The notes: generated from the letters alone by a model not told the origin. A stretch of DNA of 64,000 nt from Anadara kagoshimensis (GCA_021292105.1 CM037873.1:17848527-17912526), one strand, 5' to 3'. Counted from the stretch's first letter, positions 51,241-63,420 are shown. Program-made: numbers and translations.

Positions 51241-51806
51241 ATGAGGAAAGTACTTTGTGATTGCGCTACCGAAAGTGACCGTAAATGTAAACATGTTGGT
51301 ATTAGAAAATCGTTTACCCATCATATTATACTACACTGTTTTTGCTATATACTAGATATTTTGTCTCAATTGTATGACCTTTCTAAATTTCCTTCTCAGA
51401 AATCTGTTTACAAGTATAATAATAGTCAAAATCCAGGCACCCGAAACCACGCATAATTCACAGTAATTGTTCAGAAATCGTTATTATGACAGTCACTATA
51501 ATTTATACAGTTTCATATAATAGCGAAATTTTCTGTTTTTTAAAGAGGCAAATGTGTCGATTGCCTTCTCAACATCTACATTCTTTTCCTGATCCCTAGA
51601 CTAGAAATATGGTTTTGGTGTATTGTTGTGCGTAAGAATGTCCTTACCTTCTAAGAACACTAAATCTGTTTATACCCTGTTAATATTGACCAAATACATG
51701 GATACAGCCTAAGGTTTCAGAGAGTGTTAAAGATTTTATAGGTTGCAAACTTGTCATTAAATTAAAACACCACAGTGTCAGAGGGCAAATATATTTTGTT
51801 GTCATT
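51241..51806. other. Non-coding stretch after the Gag remnant
   Basis: A 71-codon frame (51,241-51,456) abuts the Gag stop but shows no protease or reverse transcriptase motif. The rest is AT-rich and anonymous. Confidence 0.5.
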
Positions 51807-52070
51807 TTAATGCAGGGGTGGATCCAGGATGTTTTGAAGGGGGGATTGAGAATTACTAGTATATCAATGCTAGGTGCGAGCGCCGAAGGCGCGAGCTTCC
51901 AGAGACGTGGGCTCTAGTAAACGCGATCTGGAACAACACGTATACAGAAATGGGTTGTTACATTAACATATGGGGGTCACATCAGTCAATAGCTCTCTCT
52001 CTTAAATTTTGCAAGAGGGGGGGGGGGGTTGCAACCCCCGCACCCCTCCTTAAATCCGCCGCTGTTAATG
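51807..52070. mobile_element. hAT-like MITE with target-site duplication
   Basis: A 252-bp element (51,813-52,064) flanked by TTAATG at 51,807-51,812 and again at 52,065-52,070. The ends are imperfect inverted repeats: CAGGGGTGGATCCAGG on the left and CAGCGGCGGATTTAAG as the reverse complement of the right, 11 of 16 matching. Inside lie G-runs (52,017-52,028) and the palindrome GCGCCGAAGGCGC. The CAG-GG-GG start fits hAT terminal repeats, but hAT elements usually duplicate 8 bp, so the superfamily is tentative. It has no transposase. Confidence 0.65.
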
Positions 52071-53667
52071 TGTACACACATGCGTTTTTACGTAAATGTA
52101 GTTATGCCACTCGTCGGTTTAGAAAATATGAAAAATTATGTTCCCCTTTAAAATCGATTTTCTGGCGACATTTCTGACAGTTGTCAGTGGCGTTATGTCA
52201 ACCATCGTACAGAAACCTTAATAAAACAAGAACATTATAATTTGTATATTCTAATAAATCAAAACAAGATTTTACAGCTGAACAAAGGTCAAACATAGAA
52301 TTTGGCACTGACAATGAAAAACACACAGTGGCAACAATGGTATAAAAACAATGCCATTATTTTACTTATTTTTTATCGAGGAAAGATGTCAAGCAATATT
52401 TCATAAAGAATTGCCATCACTAGTTTGCAAGTCCAGATGGTAGTCTTCGTTTTTCAGTTGAAGCTGATTCCATCTTAACGTACGAAACCAAATGTAGACC
52501 CCCAAAAAGTTACCACGTTACTATGCCATGCAGGTTTTGAGTGAAATGGCAGCCTACAAGTGTTTAGACCTATTGTTCACTGTATGGTCTCCGGATTCTA
52601 CGATCGCAATTGAAGTGACAATGTCCAACAATTTGTTGAATAAATCATGAGATGAAATAATTTTGGTATACGATGTAAACAGTCACAAAAGATCAACAAA
52701 CATTTCTGCATGTGTACGTGAGCATCTTTCTGATATTTTTCTGATATCTGTACATTTAAAGAGATCAGATGTGTTGTTTTTGAAGAGTTTTCGTCAATTA
52801 CAAGAATTCCATCTTGGTTCTTCGATGGTTCGGTTTTATTGAAAATGCCTGTCACTGTGAAATCTTCAACGTGCATTATGTGTTTTTCATACCAAGTAAC
52901 TAGTCGTCCCTAGCGCTATTGCATTGCAGGCATTATAATAAGCACGACACCAAAAACAATGAAATGTCTGAAAGAGGAATATTAATCATACATAGTATGA
53001 CTTGTAAGCAACTAGGTATACTGTACAAGTACTTATTCTGAATGGTCAGAAGGGAAAATTAAAAAAATCATATAAACGGATGCCGTACTATCACTGAATG
53101 GATGCTGTACCAGACATAAATTTTGAAGGTCAGATGTCGTACCAGAAAACATAGTTCAGTAATAAAAAGATGTCTGTTCAGTTTCTTATTCTCTTACCGA
53201 GTTTTAGTAATAATGAATACTAGTTCAGGGTATTTTATCAGTTGTATGGTGGTTGAATAGTTTAATGTGCAAAACTATGTATAAGGCATTACTGATTATA
53301 GTTTAGAAAAGAAGATTTACGATTTAAGCTTTGGACTTTTCTTAAGTAGATCAGAATGGATCGAGTTGTCTTACTGAGAACGTCTTATTTGCCCCTAAAC
53401 CCGCACGATTAATCTTGCTAGTGTCTGCTTTAATGTTGACGATTTTGAATCAAAGAAATAACATGATTATATAAAAATAGATTTTTTTGAAAGACTTCCA
53501 TTTGTAACCACCGCTAAAATTTTATTTTCCACTGAAAAAAAACCTAAAAACGATGGAATCAAACCATTTTTAACATTTTTGTGAAAGAAATTTTTTCTTA
53601 AATTTTACATAGAATTTAATAGGTGGGATACAAAAGGAAGTCTTACCACTTTTTGTTGATGATACAG
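52071..53667. other. Non-coding stretch, nothing firmly recognisable
   Basis: No supported gene. A 92-codon frame on the - strand (52,598-52,876) has no motif I recognise. Near 53,076-53,145 the phrase GGATGCCGTAC recurs in three forms (GATGCCGTAC, GATGCTGTACCAG, GATGTCGTACCAG), perhaps a decayed short repeat. Confidence 0.5.
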
Positions 53668-53849
53668 TACAGACCTATCGAAAGTTTAACACTGAGCTAA
53701 CGAAAAGGGATCAAACCTCGGCAGTCGAGCGACAGGGGTGGCTGAACAGCTGTCGAGAGAAATGATAACTGTAGCAAGTACGAAAATCTGTGAAATATAG
53801 CTATTACATCAATTCGTTAGCCTAGTGTTAACATTTCTACAGGTCTGTA
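53668..53849. mobile_element. Mariner-type MITE with TA target duplication
   Basis: A 178-bp element (53,670-53,847) bounded by TA on both sides. Its 35-bp terminal inverted repeats match at 29 of 35 positions: left CAGACCTATCGAAAGTTTAA, right (reverse complement) CAGACCTGTAGAAATGTTAA, both continuing to a shared GCTAACGAA. The interior has a smaller GCGACAG/CTGTCG hairpin and no reading frame. TA duplication with CAG-starting ends points to the Tc1/mariner superfamily. Mobilisation would need a transposase supplied elsewhere. Confidence 0.8.
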
Positions 53850-53922
53850 AAACTTTTCTGTTGAAGTCAGTTAAAGTTTTATTTTTCAGGACACAGTTGT
53901 TCAATGAATTCTGTTAATTTTA

Positions 53923-53977
53923 TCATATACCACTATTTGAATGTATTTTATGATTAAATTAAAAAAGTGGTATATGA
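53923..53977. repeat. Perfect 12-bp inverted repeat with 31-nt loop
   Basis: TCATATACCACT at 53,923-53,934 pairs with AGTGGTATATGA at 53,966-53,977. The loop is AT-rich. It could be the relic of a tiny inverted-repeat element. No function assigned. Confidence 0.75.
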
Positions 53978-56655
53978 CAACTTAGTCAATTTGTAATTAA
54001 AGTTAAAAATATTTGTTAGAGACATAAAGTTTTTAATTTATTCGCTTCTTTCGATAATAGTGGCGACTGTGTGCATTAATTTTTACACATACAATTTTTC
54101 GCAAACCGTGGCCAGGTGATTAAGCTAGTGGGCTTTAAACAACCGGGCCTCTTTGATATTTTTCTCAATGTTTTATATAACCGTGACTGGTGGAAATTTT
54201 TGATTATGATGATCCTATTAAGCTGTGTAAAGTGTGGGGAAACAACAATGTTATGTTACGTAGTTTTTTTGGATTATAAACTTTAAGTACCGATAAATGC
54301 CGATGACGTCAGTCAATATATATATATGGAGAAAACGGGAGAGGAATATAACACCTGGCTTCACAAAAAACATGTACATTGCATGTCTAGATCAACTTTA
54401 GCTTCTCAAATTTTTAGGCTTATACTTTAACAATTATGTATCAAAAAAGTTCAAATTAAATCCTCTTTCCTTTAAAAATAAAATATAACTTTTACAAACA
54501 TGTCCTCATTATCCAAAATTGTTTAAACATACTACTAAAATCCAGTTGTTTTTATTATATATTTATTCAGAATCACGAGAGCCATCCTTTTGGACCTGAG
54601 GGCGTAAAGTCACCCAAAATTACATTTAATCACTAACGTGCTCATTACGTAACAGATTCAATAAAACCGATTAGATGAATGTTTCCAATAAATCTGGGGA
54701 TGGAAATGGATAAAATCACGAGTGAGTTACTATTTGATTCTGGTTTGTCAGAAACATTTTATAAATAATTTTATGAATAGTATCCTGGTTTACCAAGTGT
54801 TGGCTGTTGCTATTGTCATGTGGCTGATTTTGAAAATGACACTATAAATACCGGGATGACCGCCAAGTTCCAGATAGTTGATGGAATCTTTAGCAAAGTT
54901 CAATATTGATGCAACACAATGGGAAACAGTTAAATAGGAACTATAACCACAACCATTTTGTCATTGAATGTCGTGTCCGTTTAACAGTCGTCATTAAATT
55001 AAAGCAAGGCGCTAGTTTCATTTGTGCTTTTTGTTGCCTTGGCTATTGTAAGGATCTACAAATAGTCTTCTTATATAATAAATTAGTAGAATCATAAAGA
55101 TCAAAGGCGGGGCTAAGATTTTATAAAGGGGATCCTTCCTAGGGGATCATGGCCGGTGGCATGCTACCCAGTAAATAATTTTTTAACTGAAGCAAAAATC
55201 ACGCATGCTAGTGCAATCGATCGGAGATGTACTGAAGATAAAAATCTTTCATTTGAACAGACACTTGTGACATATAAAACCCGTTTTATATATGTCTCTG
55301 ATTCGAAGTGCCTGAATCATAGTGTGAAAAAGGTGTGTCCTCTTTTGACAGTTTAATTTTTTACTTAAGTATAAACTATAAAGATTATATAAGCTACTTT
55401 GGTGTATTAAGGTGACAACTGTTTAAACAAGTTTCGCGCCATTGATTAATTCAACACAGATAATCAGTTATCACATTTTTTGGGTAGATTGACAACATAA
55501 TTAAATACTCTCATGCCCAGTCATGTTTACAAATAATGACTTGTTATGTATCTCAGTCTCGAGTATCATTGGTGTTGCGCGCGCTTTTTGAATCGTGAGT
55601 GAACTCAAATGACCTTTACTATATTTTAAAATACCACGTGTTACTGATGTTTTATAAGATATTTATTGATTTATATTGTAACCAGTATCTTTATGTTTCG
55701 AAATAAAAATGAAACAGCTAGACAAATCATCATGATAACCTTGATTTTAAAAATAAAGCATGACAAACAGAATCCGATTGTGAATGGAGTACGTTTAAAA
55801 AAATCTTCCAAAAACTGACCTTATGAACAGATATAATCCATCTTTGCCACAGTTTGGGTGCACAAATGCGGTTTTCATATGGGATAGTTATGTTTTTGAA
55901 TACTGGCGACATAGTCATTTTAATCATGGCAGCAAAAGGCTAACACTCGGTGTATTGGATAGCTGATTGTTTTGAAGTGAATGAAACGAGAGAATTGCTG
56001 TATAGTTTAAAAAGAAATGGAACTGAATACTAAGACGGATTCAACCGTTTTCACGCGGGACGAAGCGTGGCCTTAAGGTGGAATCACTATTAAGTTAAAT
56101 ATTCCGTTTTATGGTAAAATTTAGAGTACTTGAGTAAAAAAATATTGAAATTTCGTACACACTCACATGAAAGATTTTTTGCGTGCGATTTCAGTCTCCG
56201 AGTTCCAAAGCAAACAAATAGGAACCTGGGAACGGTGTTACCGTAGTTATGTTATGTAAAACCGGTGGTCGATGGGCGCTTTTAGATTTCCGAGCATTTT
56301 TTTTTAATTCGGTTGGCAATGGCTTTTGAAAAAAGAATATTCAGTTTGCAGAAATCTAATTTTTCCCGGTGCTTAATCCTCACTGACATTTCTCAGGCTA
56401 CTTTCAAAATGAACCAAAGTGTCGTGCAACATAGGCCCAATGTGCCGTATATTTCAAAAGGAATTTTACCGATTGTACAGTGTAATGCATAGGAGAGGGC
56501 TTATGAAGACAATGCCTGCTGTCCAATCTTATTCAAATATATTGAAAAATTATTCAGTATTATTATAATTTTTAATAATAATAATAATTATTCATGTTTT
56601 ATAACAACATATCATGAACAATGACAAATACATTAAGTCAAGACACAAATTATAC
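53978..56655. other. Non-coding stretch, nothing firmly recognisable
   Basis: AT-rich intergenic or intronic DNA. Near 54,110-54,150 the phrase GTGGCCAGGTGATTAAGC faintly resembles the A-box side of a tRNA-Leu/Ser-like SINE. A palindromic TGACGTCA lies at 54,304-54,311, just before a TATATATA run. Short TAA/AAT-rich tracts lie near 56,560-56,592. None of the short open frames has a recognisable motif. Confidence 0.5.
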
Positions 56656-56683
56656 AAAATAAATAAATAAATAAATAAATAAA
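56656..56683. repeat. (AAAT)n microsatellite
   Basis: About seven AAAT units. Confidence 0.95.
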
Positions 56684-58582
56684 GTTTAATATTGAAATAC
56701 TGAAATAAGACTCTTATGCCTAGGAACTATACATCCGTTCTCAATATACCGGGATACAACTTTTCTGTTCGCAAGGTGCGTTGAACTCTGGTCGTCGGTA
56801 GGTGGCGCTTTGAACTAATTAATTCAATCACATATTCATGACCATATCGAGGCAAGAAATCTTTTTGTCATGGCGGGACGCTAAGTCGCACATGTCTTCC
56901 ATGAAGAACAGTTCACATTTTTCATTCACCAAGTAAGTTTATAGGTATTTTTGTCCAGACAGGACGTTTCGAAACATTGTAATCCTTCATTTTACTGCGA
57001 TCTTATCTCTCGATTTTTCTACAGATTCAGCCGATTTCTTGGACCCATTGTGTTCGTTCAAAACATGGCGAAACAATGACTTGAGAAGAAATTTTTTGTA
57101 TTCAGGTGTCGATCGGGTTTTGTGTCATTAGTTTTGGTAATTTTGGTTCAATAAGTTCACATTTTGTCCATCAGTTTGGTTTTTACAGTGTGTTTTCTTT
57201 GTTTTGAAACGAATTCATTGTTTTGAAATTTGTCAAGTTTCAGACATGACCGAGCATAGTTCATCTATTTCGCGATTTCTGATTGGTCGAGACAGACCCT
57301 TGTTCATTTCTGTGTCATCGTTGTTTATATTGTGTGTATCGTTACGGATTATATCATCATTTGAAAACACATTGGTCAAACTTCACAATTTGACATTATG
57401 TTGGACACACGAGTTTTCCTACCAGTAAATTGAAAAGACCAAATCCATAGCGATAATCGCCTGGTTTTGCGTAAAACCAAGGCTGTCAGTTTCCTAGGTA
57501 TCCAGTTGATTCAGAAAGAGGGAGGATGAGTCAGAACTCCGCCCGTCGGTCAGTACTCGTATTTGTATAACATACATACATGTTTAAATGTATTTTGAGA
57601 GGGTGATCAGTCATCACAAACTATTTTACAACATTCATTGATTGATTGGCAGAGTTGAAATCAGGTATGATATGAGTGACAAATCATTCATGTATTTATT
57701 TAAGGAATGTTTATTTCCTGTCTTTGTTCATATGAAGTTTCTTTGTTGTGTAACTTGTGTGTGTATTGACATTGGATTTTCTTCTTGTGTTGTTTTGGTT
57801 AGTGAAGTTATTCATTTTAATGATTTGGATTTAGACTATTTCTAGTAAGTAAAATTATGTTATACAATGTGTGATTTTGATGTATTGATAATTGATATTT
57901 TGTTGAAAATTCTCCTCAATCATGTCATCTATTGCCCAGTACTAGGCCATAGCAAATGAGTTAGATGTCAAGTGGATATTTTAAAAGATATGTTTCACGT
58001 CAAAAGTTGTTTATTTCACTTTCCTATACCCAAAGTGTTTTAAGGTTACTAAAAGAATATGTTTATCTAACAGATTTTTAAAAAAATAATGTCCATGAAA
58101 AGTTGCTTGTCTGGGGTCTCATGTTTGCTGACAGGCCTAAATCCTAAATTTCAAAATCCTCAATATTTTACAACTTGTATTCATACAATGAAACATGTTA
58201 CAGTACATCTCCGTTCTTTGTCTGGAAATTGTCTCAGTCCATTATAAGTCAGGAAACCCAAGATAAATATGACAATTGTTTCCATTCATATTTAATTTTT
58301 CCTTGAAAAAATAGGTGATTATGATTATAAAAAAGGGAGATCATTTATTCAAAATTACTAAATTGGTTGCAACAGTGACAAACAAATGAGTGTTGGCTCA
58401 CTTGTTAGAATGTTGGTTTTGCATGTTTTATCCTTTGTGTGTTTAATAGAATACTATGCCTTGTGTACATGTAGTCCTATTAGGACTTAAAAATTGCACT
58501 GGTTTCCTTGCCAAACTTCAAACAAGGTCTGAAAGAATGTAATCTATAACTGAAGCATTGCCCAACCAAGTTTAGAGAAATT
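56684..58582. other. Anonymous stretch with one weak exon-like signal
   Basis: Slightly less AT-rich at 56,720-57,120. An ATG at 56,892 opens 14 codons that run into CACCAA-GTAAGT at about 56,926-56,937, a good splice-donor consensus on the + strand. This could be a first exon, but no downstream exon was recognised. The remainder is T-rich with short unrecognised frames. Confidence 0.35.
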
Positions 58583-58870
58583 AAGTTACTATAGGAACAG
58601 GAAATCTGTGCGCATACGCAATTAGCCCAAAATATATCTGCATAGGGTAAAACGTTGGTGCTATGGGGATTTAACATGTTGAAAAACCATGCAAATGGCG
58701 GATTCTGTTGCGCATAGGATGTAAAACGTCGCCAAGGATGTCACTTCCGGTGTAAACATCGTCATTTTCGCATGTGTAAAATCACCATACCGCCAACATT
58801 TTCCTTTCTACAGACATACTTTATGACAATCGCAGATGCGCATACAGATTTCCTATTACGACTAGGTACA
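58583..58870. mobile_element. Foldback or MITE element with about 100-bp inverted repeats
   Basis: The left arm (58,583-58,685) and the reverse complement of the right arm (58,772-58,870) align along their length. Paired blocks include AGGAAATCTGTGCGCAT with AGGAAATCTGTATGCGCAT, TATATCTGCATAGGG with TATGTCTGTAGAAAGG, and GTTGGTGCTATGGGGATTT with GTTGGCGGTATGGTGATTT. The unpaired centre is about 85 bp. There is no coding capacity. The exact ends and target duplication are not resolved. A long imperfect hairpin RNA would form if it were transcribed. Confidence 0.65.
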
Positions 58871-61800
58871 AGTAAGTGAAAAATATCAAACATTATTCAA
58901 ATTTATTTGATTTTCTATGGATATAAAGAAAATTTCACTGTCACAGTCACAGTGGTTCCTACAGTAGGTAACCAAAGTTTAATTCATTAGTACATGTTAT
59001 TGTGGCTCTCTTGTTATGGTGTATCAACTATAAGTAAAACAAACATACAAATCCATTTCTAAATGAACAAAGTGTACTAAACTTCACTGTCCTTGGAGTA
59101 TATTTATGTTTTACTAATGTTTGCAGGGATTCACATAGTATAAGTTTGTCTGAAATGTACATCTGAATCTATTGAAATGTGTAATGACTATTATGACATG
59201 TGCTTGTAGTGTTGTTTTATGTGCATTGGTACTTGTTCTTTTCTGTATAATGTGTATGGTGAATTTGCTATAGAGTCCACTTTGACTTGGTTTCTTCTTT
59301 TGTTTCTTTCCCACTTGGCAAGCTTTAGGAATGAATTTGAACAATAGTCCAGTTAGACTTCCTTTTGTACCCCCATTCAATGTCAAGTTTTGTTTTCTTT
59401 GGCTAATTATTATTACAAGAAATGTATGCATCACAGTTACCTGGCTTACTATAAACCAAGGGAATTTAAAACCTAGCCTCTTCATGCAACAAACTGGAGA
59501 TCCTAGGTTTTATTAAACCTAATGACAAGGTTAGTGACTTTGGATGGAAAATGTTGTTATATGTATGTTCATGCCTTTGTATAGTGAAATATTGGTGACC
59601 TCAGTTTTTGCTCAGATTTAGCTCAGCACAAGCTCAAATACAAAGCAGCATAATATCTAATATTAAGGATTAAGCTAAAGTATTTTGCATGGAGTCCCTA
59701 GCTCACTTCAGAAAAAGGTCATATAGTAACATATCTGACAACTTTTCCAATTTTGACCAAATCAATTTATTTCCAGATCAGTTTTTAGTCTTCTGATATA
59801 ATTGCATTTATATTATATATAGATTTCAATCAGTTATAATGATAAGTTAAACCTGTCTCATTTGCACTAATGTCATTTAGCAACGTTTTACAATATTTTC
59901 AGTAGTTACTCGTGTTTAACTTTACCAGTTTAATGTCAAACATGTGGAACACAACCATACCTAGTTGGGTACCGTGTTAGCCGAACTGCTTTTGTTTACA
60001 ACTACACAGTTGAGTCACATTAAGTTACTGTTGATTGTCAGTGTTTAACATCTACATGTGGCTTGTTAGCCAATGTACAGAGAGTTTAGTTGCATTCAAA
60101 TTTGTTATTCACACCAGGGTTATATTTCAGCAGAATTGCTCAGCTGGTTATCTTTGCAGTGGCCAGGTGTATTGTTAAGGAGTTTTGTACTCGCTGCAAG
60201 CTGCTGTGCAGGGTACTTTAGTTACTGTTGAGAATTTTTTTTTTCCGCTGAAGTTCAGGTAACCATGGTTTCTACCACCAACTTAGAACTGACTGATTCA
60301 ATACAACTAATCCTTTACTGGGACATAAAGCAACATTAATCCAATCCAATTTGATAACTGTAAAGAAGATATATGTAAATTCATTGTACTTACTTGCTTA
60401 ATGGCCCAGAGGTGGTGCACACTTTGTATGTTAAAAGCAAACTAAGTTATTAACTTTCAATATATTAATAAATGCTGACATTAGTGATAATTGGGAGGAA
60501 CTGTTAAGCTTAGGTTTTTGATTGCTGTTATCCATTATTTTTTCTCATATTAATCAAATCAATCATTGGTTCCGAAAAGGTACTGGTAATTTGGAATCCA
60601 TCTTACCATTTCCATTCTAGTTTTAACATGGCCCTATCACATTCCGGTTTTCTAACAAGGATGAAGCTTATTTTGAGTTTGGGCCCAGCTCACTTAGTCA
60701 CTTCAGAAAATAGTGTTATTTATAATAAATATTGGAAGTACAGTCAAATTTTATGGGCAGGTGACCCTTATATACAGGTTCAAATAATGTGAACAAAGAG
60801 CAATTTGGATAAACCTTCACTGGCCTTTTAAACCATGTGGCCCTTATATAGAAGTGGTGTTTAAGACAGGTTCGACTGTTTGTAAAATAAAGGACCCCAA
60901 ATTAAATTATAGGAGCCATCAGCTACTGGGCCTCTGCTAATCTTAATTATTTTTTCAGTCAGAAATGGATGACCAATAAAATGATACTGTTTGTTGTAAT
61001 AATGAGTAACTGACATAATGGAGCAATACATAGGGGCCCTTCGTTGTTTACTGATGATACTCACATGTATGCTTTTGATGAATGATATTTAGTGACGGTT
61101 ATAAAGGTGTGATTTCTCACCTGCTGTATGCACAGGTGTTTTCTTAGTTGACAATGGGTGAAAACCTTTAAATAATAGTAAAGTGATATAATAAAACCAT
61201 TATATATACATGGTAGGATTGCTACATGTATAATCAATATTTTATGACTTTGTTTTCAGACTGTCCAGATACCTGGTAGACCAAATATTTTCATTCATTT
61301 TATTTATATTTTCTCAGAAATTTAGTACCCCAACATAGTATCCAAGAAATTATTTTAAATTTTGACCTATTTTAAAAAAGAATTATAAACACTTGAAAAT
61401 GAACTATGGTATGATTTTTAGTTGTAATGTGCAGCAAAGGGATTTTATAACACTTCTCTTGATGGACAGCCAGGTGGTCTTCAAATAGATAGTCAGAGGT
61501 TTAACAGGTTTTACTGTATGGTAAATAATATTCATTGTTATTATAAACAAGATATATTACATTTATTTTGGGTTGTAGAAATTTGGCAGTTGTAATGAGA
61601 GTATCAGACTGGTACATGTATACTATATATTATATATGGTACACATGTAGACTGGTAGTATTATGACCTTAAATGACCCCTTGTTCATCTATTGATACAG
61701 ATAATCTATAGTTGTCTGCTGTTTAGCTGTTAAGATATTTTTGTGATACTTAACTGTGTACTGCTAATTTAAACATACCCAATACATTTCTTATTTGTTA

Positions 61801-61918
61801 CCTTTAATATATATTCTGAAGTAAATGCAGTAATATCAAAAAAGTTATTTTTTCTAAATTATGTATTATACCGCATAATACATCTATTCTATCTGAGCCC
61901 TGTCTCTTTCCATTTGCT
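58871..61918. other. Non-coding stretch with possible dispersed repeats
   Basis: No supported gene. At about 60,760-60,882 the phrase CCCTTATATA occurs twice, about 75 bp apart, followed by AAGACAGGTTCGACTGT. A related phrase (AACAGGTTTTACTGTA) lies near 61,504. Together they look like a dispersed repeat. The phrase CCACCAACTTAGAACTGAC (about 60,278) is nearly repeated at about 63,411 (CCACCAACCCAGAACTGAC). Confidence 0.4.
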
Positions 61919-62070
61919 GACCACTACAATAGCTCAGTTGGTAGAGTGCTGCAGTGGAGTGTACTGCAAAGATAAAATTTTCTGCAACTTCACCTATAGG
62001 TGGTGATGTCTTGATATAAGTGAAATATTCTTGACTAGGGTGTAAAACCACATTCAATCCACCAATCATC
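61919..62070 (+). repeat. tRNA-derived SINE, internally deleted copy
   Basis: Starts ACCACTACAATAGCTCAGTT with an intact A box (TAGCTCAGTTGGTAGAG). The B box and most of the body are missing. It then joins a 3' segment (GATGTCTTGATATAAGTG, then AAATATTCTTGACTAGGGTG) that matches, in inverted orientation, the segment at about 46,990-47,030. It is the same family as the SINE at 46.9-47.3 kb, with a deletion of at least 150 bp. Without a B box it should not be transcribed by RNA polymerase III. Confidence 0.7.
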
Positions 62071-62303
62071 CTTTTTATTGTCCATCTAATTGCTGTTCTT
62101 TAAGTCTTGTATTTCCTCAATAAACATGTATGTCCCGCTTATAGCCAACTTCTTATTCCAGTGTCATCTTATTAGGTCAATTTTCACAAATAAATATTTT
62201 GCTAAATCTTTGTAAGCAGATGTTATGAGAGGTTGCTTGTTCTATTTTGCAAATGCTATTGCCATCAATGAAATTACATATTTATACACCATTGTTCACT
62301 CTA

Positions 62304-62380
62304 GGATCGTTCGGGGTAGGGCATTTTTAAAACTTTCTTTAGGATTTTTCAGGGTAGGGCATTTTTAAAAACTTTCTTTT
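62304..62380. repeat. Two-copy tandem repeat, period 38 bp
   Basis: GGATCGTTCGGGGTAGGGCA (62,304) and GGATTTTTCAGGGTAGGGCA (62,342), both continuing TTTTTAAAACTTTCTTT. A recent local duplication. Confidence 0.9.
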
Positions 62381-63247
62381 AAATCACCATAACATCAATA
62401 TTTGTTGCATTCACATAATGTTAAAGTATGCTCACTAATGCTTTAACAAAGGAGTCATTTTAACATAATACAGAATCAAAAGGCCTAGTAGCCCCACCCC
62501 CTTTTGTTATGAACACTGATATACTAAACATATAAATTTTATTGTCTTGATCTTGTTCTCTAACTTTATAAAAATAAATCTCAAAAATGACAGAATAAAA
62601 AATCAAATGTGAATCTAAACACAAAGAAATATCAATCTTAAAGTCATTGTAACTTGCATGTACATTGTAGAATAGACTGGAAACATTGACCCTAGATTCC
62701 TTTGTCTTGCATTATGGACTTTATAGTAAGGCACTCAAATTTCATTTCTCTCACATTGTCTATGGGACAGACTTGTACAGCCTTAAGCTAGCATATTTAC
62801 ATCCCACTGTAATTAATTTTGCGAGTTGGTCATTGAACCTACATTGTATGTAGATCTGTAGAACACAGTTGCTGATAAGGTGGTCACTTACTAAAGGCTA
62901 TCAGGTGCTACAAGGTGAACCACCTGATTTATGTGTATTTTTAAAGTAGGGGGTCGTCAAACTCTTTATTCTCACTTATTTATCCATGTATAAAAGTGTT
63001 TAGGAGGTGCTTTATACATAATGACTATTTTAATGGTCTTCTGAAGATTTAAAAAAACAATGTGACCTTGGATGTGGAGTTGCCTATACACAAGTGCCTT
63101 TTTCCGCTGGTTTAAATCACTGAGGCAGCGTTTTCCATAAGAGGCGACAACAGACAGATTTGACTGCCTAAAACTCCAAAATTGGCCCGTTAGAATTAAT
63201 AAAATTGCCTTCAGAAGACTAAAAAATCATTTTCTGCCTAGGAGGCC
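62381..63247. other. Non-coding stretch, nothing firmly recognisable
   Basis: AT-rich. GTCTTCTGAAG at about 63,037 and CTTCAGAAGAC at about 63,211 form a loose inverted pair about 180 bp apart and may bound a small decayed element. No gene seen. Confidence 0.4.
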
Positions 63248-63281
63248 CAGCCCCCACCCCCCCCCCCCCCCCACCCCCCCC
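63248..63281. repeat. C-rich homopolymer tract
   Basis: About 34 bases, nearly all C, broken by two A. It could adopt an i-motif or (opposite strand) G-quadruplex fold and is prone to length error. It is followed by CTGAACCCTGGCCTG, which resembles the ends of G-rich-start DNA elements seen elsewhere in the window. Confidence 0.9.
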
Positions 63282-63397
63282 TGAACCCTGGCCTGTGGAT
63301 AAGTCAATCTTCCTCCTGCTACAAACTTTAGGAAAATAACTGCTGAGGGTACATCCTAGTGTGAAAATTTTTACCAATTAGCTGGATGAAGATGAGT

Positions 63398-63420
63398 GGG
63401 TTGGTTTGCTCCACCAACCC
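63398..63420. repeat. Short perfect hairpin
   Basis: GGGTTGGT, a 7-nt loop (TTGCTCC), then ACCAACCC: an 8-bp perfect stem. No U-run follows and no function is assigned. Confidence 0.7.

Noticed and set aside
52598..52876. 92-codon frame on the - strand
   Set aside because: No motif or family recognised, and composition is like the surrounding intergenic DNA. Kept only as a note in the stretch description.
57204..57845. Two frames of 67-74 codons with hydrophobic stretches that could be membrane segments
   Set aside because: Hydrophobic Phe/Leu/Val/Cys richness follows from T-rich DNA. No motif, no clear splice context.
59114..59485. 123-codon frame on the - strand with an overlapping + strand frame
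   Set aside because: No recognisable domain, AT-driven composition and an opposing frame of similar quality. Most likely chance.
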